A stretch of 64,000 nt of DNA from Cladobotryum mycophilum (lineage: Eukaryota; Ascomycota; Sordariomycetes; Hypocreales; Hypocreaceae). The notes beneath the pieces were generated by a model. The model did not search any database and was not told the origin of the DNA. It worked only from the letters and a program-made list of their open reading frames with translations. Shown piece by piece: positions 1-10,387 of this stretch (the first letter of the stretch is position 1; every line of letters begins with the position of its first letter). The DNA is taken from positions 310,001 to 374,000 of the forward strand of contig JAVFKD010000013.1 of the NCBI GenBank assembly GCA_036429605.1, written 5' to 3'. A program made the position numbers and the translations under genes.

Positions 1-1392
1 TCTATAGTAGATTATGGAGTCCCTCTTTGGTACAAGGGACCAGGACAAAAAAACCTCATCTACCAACTCCAACAGCTACAGAACCTTGCCCTAGCCAGGA
101 TACTAGGGGCCTTCAAGAGGTCCCCTTATAAGGCACTGGAACTGGAAGCAGCTATCCCCCCGGTTGAAGTTAGACTCCAAAAAGCCTGCCTTAAGTACGG
201 CCTCCGCACTCAAACCCTCTCAGAAACCCACCCAATCCGATTAGCCATAACTAGTACAGCTGCACCAACACAACTCACTAGGTTATTAGCTAGCCTTGAT
301 AAAGCTATTGGAAAGTATGAGAGAATAGAAAGACAAGATTTAGTTTGGCAGGCCCCTTGGAATAAGGAACCTAAAGCTACTATCCTAATCAGCCAAGCCT
401 CCAAGAAGGAAGCCAAAAAGCAACACCTACAGTTACTAGAAGACCTTACCTTTGATAACTACCGAGCCTTCTATACAGACGGCTCGCAGGGTACTCATAA
501 AGGTACTAGCACTAACTCATGTGCATACTATGAAGACAGCCCAAGCCGGCAAACTGAAGCAGCGAAAACAGCGAGAGTAGCAAGATTCTGGAACCTAGGA
601 CCTTACATAGAAGTAGCTGATGCCGAGCTTATAGCAATCTCTAAGGTCCTAGATGCCCTACTATTATCCAGGACAAACCAACCAACAGCCTATATCTTTG
701 TTGACAGCCAAGCAGCTATAATGAAGATCAAAGGCCCTGGAGAGATTAGTTACAGAATCCGGGCTCAGCTGCACCTCCTATCACAGCAAAGCATAGCCAT
801 TACAGTTGCCTGGGTACCCAGCCACACAGGGATCCCAGGGAATGAAATAGCTGATCAGTTAGCTAAGAAAGGGCTAGAAGCCTCGTATAGAGGCCGCCCA
901 TACGCCTCTCTTAGCTACCTAAACCGGAAGATAAGAAAAGTCATAGTACAGCAGTGGCAGACTAGCTGGGCCAGTGAAGAGATGAGAGAGGAGACAGGCC
1001 AGAGAGCGAGAGGCCTAGGCACCCAATACCGCAGGATAGCTCAAGATAACCTTAGCTTTTCGCTAAAAGCTAACCTAGTCAAGGGACCGAGATCAACCCA
1101 GTCAGCCTATATCCAGCTAAAACTAGGGATAGGGTATCTTAAAAGCTATCAAAAAGCCATAAAGAACCTCCCTGACGACCGCTGTAGATGTAGCCAACGA
1201 CACACAACGCAACACCTGCTGCTACGCTGTAGCAGATACCAAGGGCCTAGAAAGGCCCTGCAGAAGGCCTTAGGGCCAGGAGCCCAGCTAACGTTACAGA
1301 AGCTCTTCACAACAAAACTAGGAAAGGAAGCCCTAATAGGCTTCCTTACTAGCACGAAGATCTGTACGCGAAGCTGGTTTTTAGAAGAGTAG
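1..1392 (+). mobile_element. LINE (Tad1/I-like) ORF2 C-terminal part: end of reverse transcriptase and RNase H
   Basis: One frame stays open from base 1 to the TAG at 1390, giving 463 codons with no start, so the element continues upstream of the window. The first ~130 residues look like the region after the reverse transcriptase fingers/palm. An RNase HI domain follows with all four acidic/His positions visible: FYTDGS, VADAELIAI, IFVDSQAAI, then WVPSHTGIPGNEIADQLAKKG. A C-terminal Cys-His cluster (CRCSQRH...HLLLRC) matches the zinc-knuckle-like tail common in fungal LINEs. The frame has no stops, so this copy is either recent or has escaped repeat-induced mutation. Such elements copy their RNA into DNA at a nicked target. 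The clade assignment is from general resemblance only. Confidence 0.9.
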
Positions 1393-1575
1393 ATATAGGC
1401 TGATTAGTTAGCTAGTCAGCCTAGAGGCTAAGGGACATACATAACGCTTGGAACTAGGAGAAAGAAAACCACCAACTGGAAAACACAATGCCTTATACTG
1501 TTAGCTTGAAAGCTAGCCAGCTAGCTACTATTCTAGAAAGTCACTGTACAGTAAGCTTTTAGATAGATAGATAGC
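1393..1575 (+). mobile_element. LINE 3' untranslated tail ending in a TAGA repeat
   Basis: After the stop codon comes about 165 bases rich in TAGC words, then a short (TAGA)n run at about 1558-1575. Many LINEs end in a short tandem repeat at the insertion point, so I place the 3' end here. The end point is inferred; no target-site duplication can be checked because the 5' end is outside the window. Confidence 0.5.
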
Positions 1576-3989
1576 CGCTTCATAGGCCTTCGGCCTCCAT
1601 AAGCGTAATGAATGAAAAAAAAATACCATAGGCGAGCTCCGGATCTCGGCTCAGATATAAGATGAATGCCTCGTTTCCACATCCCAAGCACGCCATTCCC
1701 CTCCTTCTTCGCCCAGTTCCTACTCGTCCTCGTATACACGCGTTGAAAAGTGGAAATTTCCATTAGCAATATCCTATATGCATGAGTGGCGAAGCAGTTG
1801 CATTGCCTCCGGCAAAACACCCTTGACAAAACTCTGGCCGATGTTGCACGTGTGGTTCTGCAAGGAGTTGGTACATCCAAGATAGATGCTGGCGTGGTTG
1901 CCGCCAGAAGGCGGCAAGTCAAATTTCAGCCTCATATCCTCAGATAACAACATATTGCAGCTACATATACGGAAAATTTAATTCCAGCCTATTAAAGCAA
2001 CCTTTCGGTATGATGTTTGACAATAATGGCTACTTGCAGGGTAGTATTTGGAGTGGGATAACTAGGGCAACTTGCCAATAGGGATCATGACCGCATGATG
2101 CATGGGTACGCTGTCAACCTAAGTTATTACATGGATATATAGTACGTTGAGAATCTCTTCAAGCTTTGTAGTCACACCTTTGATCTCAGAAGTAAATGTT
2201 TGTATTTATCAGTGCCTACCATTGATCAACTCACTCCTTCAAATTGCGCATGACAGAGCTAATGTACTATCTGGCGATGCCTCACAAAACCAACGAATAA
2301 TAGCATACCACGTTGGCTGATTCTCCCAGTACTTCGGTGGAGAGGCATATCAGCCGCAGCCAAATGGTACAGGCAGAGCAGGGGGCTGCGGGAAAGTTCC
2401 GGACGTCCCCTGTAGACAGTCTAAGAGCGTGTGTATGGATACCTTCCTCAGTATATAGACAGTGAAATGGTGATGGTAATGGGCTGTTAAGCATGGGTAA
2501 GTCGTCGTATCTAATTCCTACATTATTCTAGTATCTATAGCCAAAGCCGGTTATTTATGCGCGATGGCAGTTTATTGAAGCTACTCAAGGTGGGTGGATG
2601 ATAAAGGAGAGAATAAAAAAGCAAAAAAACCCAACTTTGTGGGCAATGCGGCAAAAAGGAAATAGATCTACGAGTATAATGATACTGATGCCTTTTAACA
2701 GAAGTTTCATAAGAACCCAGAACACGAGTAAAGAAAAGAACTTCATTAACAAGTCTATCTGCAGGTTTAAGAAAGGTAACGATAAGAGCGGGAGCGCATG
2801 GTAGTCATGGTAGTGGTGATAGTGGATAGCAAGTTGAGTGGTATTTAGTTACTAGAACTCAGTGGGTGAGGTTGTGTTATAATACACGATTCTAATAGGG
2901 AGCATTGGAGTTATATAATTAAATAGTGTTAATTAAAATTACAAAAGTTATATTATAAAAAGTTATAAATTTTAAGCTTTTACTAAGAACAATTAAAAGT
3001 TTTAATATTTAATTTTATTTAATTATTATAGATTTCTGAATTATTTATTTTTATTTAAAGTTATTTAAAAGAATACGCTTTATTAATCATATTTATAAAT
3101 ACTAAATAATAAAAATAATATATTTTAGGATATTTTAAATATATATTTAAAATATTAATAGTAGGTTTTACTTATTATTTAAAAGAATTATATAACTAAA
3201 TATCTTATTAATATTTATTAAAATCTTTAACCTAAGGATTTATTCTTATTAAAGACTACTTACTAAATATTCATTATACAGTTATATTTTAAACTACTCA
3301 GTTTAATAAACTTTGCCTTAAAAAGGTTATGTACAGTTACTGCACTACTACTTATATAAACAAGCTTTTTATAAAAAGGCAATAACTTAAAACATACATT
3401 CAAGTAGTTATTGTTTTTTTAACTGTAACAGTAACTAGTAGCTCTGTTAACTCCGCTATAGAAGTGCAGAAGTCCTAAGTGGCTTGATATTAGTGACCCT
3501 ATGATCCACAGGCTAAGCCATTTCGGTCAATAAGAGTTGTCCTCTAGCGTGAATCCGGTAGTCTAAATGTATAGGTGCCTGAAACAAACCACAGTTATAG
3601 TTACGACCGTTAAAGTTCGGGAGTTTACGGAGAGCGTAAACATGCTTTTGTATTTACTGATCTCACTTCCTGAAATATTATTCGTGTACCTATGTAGGTT
3701 ATCGTATGACCGTTATCACGGACAAGCGGTGGATCTTTGCGGGGGATCTAGAGGTAAACCTACAAGGGTTTACTGCGAAGAACTAGCTAAGGCTTCTGAC
3801 TATAAATTGGTCCTTTTTCTCTGTTCATTGTACTCTATTTCTAACCAACGCACATAAACTTGTATACATATAAGCACTTACTTACTCATTTACATACATA
3901 TACTTTTTGCCTCCGAGTCTACAATATTCTCTTCGACTAATCGCTTTTAACATTGTACTCTTGTCCTTACTTCACCTATATTTCTCAAT
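1576..3989. other. Gene-poor region with an extremely AT-rich block at about 2880-3440
   Basis: No frame here looks like a conserved protein. From about 2880 to 3440 the sequence is almost entirely A and T, with long TTA/TAAT/AAAT strings. This is the usual look of repeats mutated by RIP in Pezizomycotina and fits the LINE next to it. The flanks have ordinary composition but only scattered short frames. Confidence 0.6.
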
Positions 3990-4307
3990 ATGCCTGGATT
4001 TGGAACCAGTGTTAGGAATCTCAGGTTGGGCAATTTTACCATTGATTGTGAGGCACGGAGGCGCAATGGGAGTTGGGTCTTTGCCAGCCTGGGTTTAAAT
4101 GAACACTTGGAGAATCGTGACGGGGACTTGGTGGTTGGTGGCAGAAATGCTTGGCATACATCTGACCAGGATTCTTGGAGACTCAACGGAACTATATTAT
4201 CTGGCAGGCTTCAGAGACGCGATGGCAACACGATGAGGGATGCAAGTATTGACCTAAACCTCTACATTAGCAATGAGGATGGTGTGCTTAAATTCGACCA
4301 GGTTTAG
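3990..4307 (+). CDS. Cyanovirin-N homology (CVNH) domain lectin
   Basis: A 105-residue intronless protein that is essentially one CVNH domain. It shows the two-fold internal symmetry of the family: a first half with LRLGNFTIDCEA then SLGLNEHLENRDGDLVVGG, and a second half with SWRLNGTILSGRL then ASIDLNLYISNEDGVLKFD. Each half has the L/I-N-x-x-I/L-x-N-x-D-G signature. Family members bind mannose-rich or other glycans. There is no signal peptide, as is usual for fungal CVNH proteins, so it is probably cytosolic or released unconventionally. The ATG follows a pyrimidine-rich leader. The few Cys suggest the disulfides of the cyanobacterial protein are absent, as in other fungal members. It stands alone in gene-poor DNA; its ligand cannot be read from sequence. 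Confidence 0.85.
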   Translation: MPGFGTSVRNLRLGNFTIDCEARRRNGSWVFASLGLNEHLENRDGDLVVGGRNAWHTSDQDSWRLNGTILSGRLQRRDGNTMRDASIDLNLYISNEDGVLKFDQV

Positions 4308-5040
4308 GTAATGGACCTTAATTCTTTTACTGAAATAATTTTTATTAACATAAGCGTTACATAGGAATTGTAAAAACTACCAAGACTACAAGACGGATAA
4401 ATGTATATCCGGTCAACCGAAAGGTAGGAGGAGAACTTATAAGCGGTCCTATTCTGCAACTCTGTATGTAGAACCTAGACTTCAATTCATCTAATGATGA
4501 CCTTATAATTGTGACAGTTTATGAGTCCGTGATCTTATGACAGGATAAGTTGCTTTTTCTCTTATAAAACAGCTGGGGCATCAGCAGACGGCTTTGCATG
4601 CAGCGGTAACCTCATATATCTACTGAGCCTCTTATGAGTCGAAGCGTAGGACTTTACAAGAAAAATAGTAGAGGCGGCCTGAAGTTGTGTCGTGTAAATG
4701 GCGACCCTCTGTTTATTGGTGATGTATGATTGACAAATATATTGATACTGGGGCATTTAGCGGGCCACTTTCTGATGTTACTGGGTTCATACGGTTTGTT
4801 GTGATTGACGTAACGTTGGCTATAGGAAGCTCTCCTATCATAGTGTCAACTTCATATATGCAGAAGGACAGAGATGCATATTTTGCGAATAAACTGACGG
4901 AATTATAGCACATTATTGCATTGAGACAATACTTTTCAGGGATTATGTACAACTATGGCAAGCGGAGGCAAAGGAGATGCTTGATATGCAGGTGTGGTAT
5001 CCTTTCCTAAGTACATGATTGTAAGCTGAACAACCATTAA

Positions 5041-5513
5041 GCGAAAATAATTGCTCCTTTAGACCTAAACAATGGAGATACTCCTCCTACATTGGGGAGT
5101 CGAGTTTACGCAGCCACATTGGTACCGTTGAACAAGGCCGTGCCACTAGATGAGGGAGATGGCTGCACATCACGAAACGTCGAGCTGCGAATGTTGGGCC
5201 ACCTTCAATTGGTATTGAATGATCCTGGCTTTATGTATCTATCATATGGTAGAGATATCTATAAAAGCTCGTCCCCAGCCCACTACGATAGCTTTGGTCT
5301 CGACCAAGAACCAGGGTAAAGATATAAGCCCGACACCCAACAGCGCCATTTCAGCTTGCCTTTCCCCTGATAAGAAGCAGATCATCCTTTTTTATCAGAG
5401 CTTGGACTAGAAAACCGGGAGGGTCGTTCTCTATGGGACTGCTCTGCACAGAGAATCGACCAATACCGACGCTGCGTGGGTGTTTGATGGCCAAGTGAGC
5501 GTACTGGCCGTTT
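5041..5513 (+). pseudogene. Unidentified decayed coding fragment
   Basis: One frame runs open from 5041 to the TAA at 5317. The next frame then continues with protein-like text (SPTPNSAISACLSPDKKQ, FYQSLD), crosses a TAG at 5408-5410, and carries on in frame to GRVVLYGTALHRE and AAWVFDGQVSVLAV before a final TGA at 5511-5513. This pattern of one shift and one stop suggests a broken gene. I do not recognise the family. The short beta-strand-like phrases recall propeller lectins, but this is a guess. Confidence 0.25.
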
Positions 5514-5971
5514 GAAGCTGCTAGCTGTATATATTGGATGGCTGAGAGACACTGAAGGTGGTGGCAGTAAGCAGAGTGCTGAGAATGGCAGCCATCGGAG
5601 TGTGAACAAGTTGCAAGGTAGAAAGGGGGTTCATGGGTGTTAGGGTTGGTCGTTGTAAAAGATGCCTAGTTGATGTGAGTAGCTGTGGATGAGATAGCTT
5701 TGATCTTATGGAATAGCTACTGTTTGGGCCGATTTTCATGACTGAGCACTATAAATGTAAATGAAAGCGTATAAAATAACAATGCAAGATGAATAAAATA
5801 ACTTTTGTTGCTAGTTTCCCCCTACATCTACCGATACCCTTGCCGTTGGATACCGCGACGATATTAAACTATTATTTGCTTAATCTCCATTAAACTAAAG
5901 GGGGAGATGTCGCCCGCGATTATTTGAGGGAGTGAATGTTCTCCCCTTTCGTAGCATATGAATGACTAATC

Positions 5972-5980
5972 CGGTTCCCG
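5972..5980. promoter_or_regulatory. CGG-N3-CCG inverted repeat upstream of the glucan lyase
   Basis: CGGTTCCCG lies about 440 bp before the glucan lyase ATG. Inverted CGG triplets are the classic binding site form for Zn2Cys6 dimers, and a Zn2Cys6 gene lies at 19045-21212. Shared use with the other sites in this group is inferred. Confidence 0.4.
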
Positions 5981-6415
5981 GCATAACCATGGCTGAACTA
6001 CGGAGTACGTCGAACGAAAAACCTCTTTCATCCACGCCTTCACTCATAATCTTGATTATATATAACCTCACAATCATTACTGTAGAGATAGTTAGATGGC
6101 TAATTGTGAATACAATTATCATTTACAAGCTATGTGCTCATATAAAAAACCCTCAAGGTTCTAAATCACCTTTGCCAATGACCCTTTGCAGACTAGAATG
6201 CAGGTTTGTTTCCACAAATTGTCCCCACCATTGCTGAGGCTCCTTTTGGAATTGATGCATAGGTGCCCGATCTCTCCGCATTTTCTGTAGCATTCTCGCA
6301 ACGTCTGAGAATCCATAAGTATTCTGCCCTGAAAGGTGACTGTCACCGAAAGATCTGTCAACGTTGTCTTCTCTTCTTTCGATCGCTTCACAATAGACCT
6401 CCCAGTGCCGTCAAC

Positions 6416-9400
6416 ATGGCTGAATTCGACGAGATTAAGAACGCCGATCCTTACGCATTTATCAAGGCTGATGATTTCTTCAACTACTTTGACACCAACG
6501 TGTTTGATACATGCATCAGGCAACCGGAGACCATTTCATTTCACGAAGAGGACCAGCCAAAGATAGAAATTGGTGGCCAAGCAAAAGAAGTCTTTCGTCG
6601 TGGAAAGATCTTTCGGCTTCATGAAATGTTGGACGATGAGTTAGTAGACCAATCATTTCTGTTGATCGAATTCATTCGACCCCGAGTATGGAGAATTCGT
6701 TTCAATCCTGCGGCAAAAGGTCAATGTTCCTTCAAAGATGACAATAGGTAAGCTTGTTGCTGAGTCGTTTCAGTTTACTCTTACACGGACACATTTTTTA
6801 ACACATAAAGCTGTGCGATTGTATACTCTACCATGTCTACACTCATTGAAAAGTTGGACAACTTTGAGCAAATCAGCTGGGGCGTTGAGCTTATTTGCGC
6901 TCCGTCGTACTACATCCTACAGTCCGTGATGACGCTTGATAATGGTGAGAAGAGGCCCGAGGTTCAGCTTTGGATTCAGAAAGACCCCTTCCAGATCACC
7001 GCGATTAGGCTTCTAGGGAATAGCCATCCGGTCGAGAAACTCCCTATAGTGAGCACTATGGACGAAGGAACCGAAACGCATCTCAACCTCCAACCGCAAA
7101 AAGGGAACGACGTTGCCGTCATCTGGAAAACAAAGCCCAAGCCACTCAAGTACATGCACAGAGGTAGTGCAACCATCCTCTCCGTTCAAACACCAGTTAC
7201 AGCCCACTACATGGGATTTGGAGAACAGGGAGGGCGGCATTTATTTAAAGACAAGACGTATATGAACTATTTCAGTGAGTCACACCGACCAAAGGCAATC
7301 TACAATGCTGACCTTTATCCTCCAGACTTTGACAATATGATGTACCACAATGTCTATGGTGGTGGCCCTCTGGATGACAGAGAACCTCTATATCACACAG
7401 AACCTTTCTGGGTGGAGGCTGCTTCTCATTCCGGATTGCAATCCGTACTTGGGACAATGATCGATAACTATTCCCAAACCTGCATTGACGTACGTAAAAA
7501 GCATCAGAATACCCTTCGCATCGCCACGAGATTCAACGAGTTCAACTGCATGATTGTCGCCGCAGATAAGGTGTCAGATCTCCTTCAAACATACACTTCC
7601 ATCGTTGGCAAGCCTAGCCTTAAACCCAGATATGCTCTTGGGTATCACCAAGGATGTTACGGATACGATACGCAACAGATGATTACCGAATGTATCGATG
7701 AGTACCAGAAAGTTGACTTTCCAATCGATGGAATCCACATCGATGTTGATATGCAGAAAAAGTATAAGACCTTCACTATTGACACACGCGATGGTCATTT
7801 CCCCAAGCCAGAGGATATGTTCACAGCATTAAGGGAAAAGGGTGTGAAATGTTGTACAAACATCACGCCCCACATTAATTCTACCCCGGACGACAGCTAT
7901 TCGACACTCAACCAACTTGTGGATAACAAATACTACATTACAGACCATCGAAGCGTCATCAAGGGAGTCTCACATCCGTGCCAAGAAAGGTACTATAATT
8001 GGAACGTTGGTGAGCGAGCTATGATAAAACCATCAGAACAAAGGCCACCCTACGACCCATCGGATGACACTAATCTATCAGAAACGTACGACACTGGCAA
8101 ACCATTCCATGGTGGGGTTTGGTATGGAGGGAAAAATGGTACTCCTACATACTACCCTGATCTCAACCGCTCGATTGTCAGGAATTGGTGGGGAAAGCAA
8201 TACCAGTATCTCTTCGAATGTGGTCTCGAATTTGTCTGGCAAGATATGACATCCCCCTGCATTGCTGCAGAGTATGGCGATATGAAATCGTGAGTCCAAG
8301 AATGGCTCCTGTCGTTGCATCATCGCTGACCCAGTCCAGGTTCCCTTTTAGACTGCTTCTCAACTGCGATACTGGACCTGATGAGGTTTTTAAGCCAAAG
8401 CGGAAGGCGATTGAGCTCTGGTCGCTCTACAGCTTCAATCTGCACAAGGCCACATTCAATGGCCTGGAAAAGCTTCATGAAACTGAAGACAGTGAAGGCA
8501 AACACCAATTGAAATGGAGAGAGGGGCGACGCAACTTCATAATCGGAAGAGGTAGCTATACCGGAAGTCATCGCTTTGCTGGCCTTTGGACAGGAGATAA
8601 CTCATCAACGTGGAACTTTTTCTCTATTTCGGTTGTGCAAGTTCTAGCCCTCGGAATGTCTGGCAATGCAATTTCCGGGCAGGATGTCGGAGGCTTTGAA
8701 CCCGCTCCAGGACAGAATGATTGGGCCGACCCTCAGCTTTTAATCCGCTGGTATTGTGCATACTCCCTGTTACCCTGGTTCCGGTGAGTCTCATCATCAA
8801 ACCTCTTGTCATTCACACACTTAATTGACATGTAATTTCCAGAAATCATTACACCAAAAGGCGCAACTCTATCGAAAACCCCAAGGTGCAGAGGAAGCAT
8901 GGAAAGCTGTTCCAGGAACCATACGCCTTCGAGAATTATTACAAAGCTAACGCAGATAACTTTAAAGTTCCAAGAGAGGCAATGCTCTTCCGTGCCGTGC
9001 TCCCAGTTTGCAGGTATTACGTCCGGCTGCGTTACAGCTTGATGCAACTATTGTACGATGCCATGTTTGAGAATGCCATCACAGGGATGCCAATCGCAAG
9101 GTCAATGGTAAGGATTAATCAGCTAGTGCTTAAATTAAAGGGAAATGGACTAATATGCTTACCATTCAGGTAATTACTGATGACCAAGACACAACCCTTT
9201 TCTCCGAGGTGAGCTGACTTTGCTGGATAATACCCAACTTGAGCTGATTCAGGTTATGCAGAATAAAGACTACACCAGCGATCAGTACTTGGTCAGAAAT
9301 GACATACTCGTGGCTCCGCCCTTGCGCCCTGAAGAAGAATTCAAGCGTCATGAAGTATATCTGCCGTATCCTGACGAATGGTTCCCAATGAACCTTCGGC

Positions 9401-10227
9401 CTGATGAGGAGAAGGGAAGAGCATTGGAGCTAGCCATCGATGGCGGAAGCTATGTTTCATGCGAATGCAACATTACGGATGAGGAAAAGCATGTCCCCTA
9501 CATTACTCCAATGTACATTCGTGAAGGTCAGTTTCTATCACTGCATCGCGACGATCTATCTCTTAATAACAGGTAGGCGCCATCATCCCCAAGATACGGA
9601 CAAGACTGAGCACACCCGATTGGTATCCCAACGGTGCGCCCCCACCTGCGAATATAGCCCCACCAGAGGCAAACCCCATCACATTTCATGTGTATCCAGG
9701 GAAGAACAACGTAAGAGGTTAGGATCTGTGCCTGGTAATGGTCTGCTAACAATACGTTAGCTCTATAAGATGTATCTTGACGACGGAATCTCGATGGATA
9801 GCGAGCCGCTGAATAGGATCCCAAAGGTAGAACGAAATGAAGGACGCGTCGCGGATAACTACTCCGAAGTCCACATCCAACAGGTAAGCAAGTCCAAGAG
9901 TTCTTTAACCTCATATTCGCAGATATTGACAATAGACAGACGAGCTTTATTGACAAAGACAAAAAGTACACTCGGGTGCTTACAGTCAAGTCACCATGGA
10001 ATCACTATGACAACTATGAAAAGAGCGTTGGGCTTAAATACACGGCCATCTTCTGGCATAAAGAAGCGGTCTACAACAGCAAAATTACGGTTGATCTATT
10101 CTACGGGGAACAACAGGTCGTCTGCCATCCTGAACACAATGAGCGGGCTCGAGCAAGTGTCGTAACATTTCCAACCAACGTTGCTCATGATACTGGGGTC
10201 ACAATTAAACTTACGTATAATAGGTAG
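6416..10227 (+). CDS. Alpha-1,4-glucan lyase (GH31)
   Basis: Exons 6416-6747, 6811-8289, 8340-8783, 8843-9107, 9170-9208, 9253-9526, 9577-9710, 9761-9883 and 9940-10227 join in phase into about 1125 residues, close to the ~1040-1090 of known lyases. These enzymes cleave alpha-1,4-glucans from the non-reducing end by elimination and release 1,5-anhydro-D-fructose. Lyase hallmarks are YALGYHQGCYGYD, GIHIDVDM, TNITPHIN and, around the nucleophile, FVWQDMTSP (about Asp589). The LWTGDN motif (about Asp690) holds the expected acid/base. The WQDM-T-P motif separates lyases from GH31 alpha-glucosidases, whose nucleophile motif is usually WxDMNE. No signal peptide is seen, so it probably acts inside the cell on glycogen. 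The first ATG after the pyrimidine-rich leader was chosen. It is convergent with the prolyl oligopeptidase gene, 160 bp away. Confidence 0.88.
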
Positions 10228-10387
10228 TTATAGATGGAGGCTAACGTGAATTGAGAGGGATCGCTGAACTGCATTCATATATGCATGATCGAGTTTGAGT
10301 GCATTCTCACGACAATAAATAGATCTCTTTCCGTTATTGTACTCCGAATCCCTTGGGTGTCCAACAAAGTAACCCCCCCAAATCATT

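Larger units (their letters stand above)
4308..6415. other. Intergenic region with decayed coding traces
   Basis: No intact gene is visible over 2.1 kb. A coding-like trace lies at 5041-5513 and is listed separately. The last 450 bases are the presumed promoter and leader of the glucan lyase gene, with one CGG-N3-CCG site at 5972, a TATAAAAA at 6141-6148 and a pyrimidine-rich stretch just before the ATG. Confidence 0.5.

Noticed and set aside
1533..1922. 129-codon minus-strand frame after the LINE
   Set aside because: No family resemblance; it starts inside the LINE tail repeat and has poor, mixed composition.
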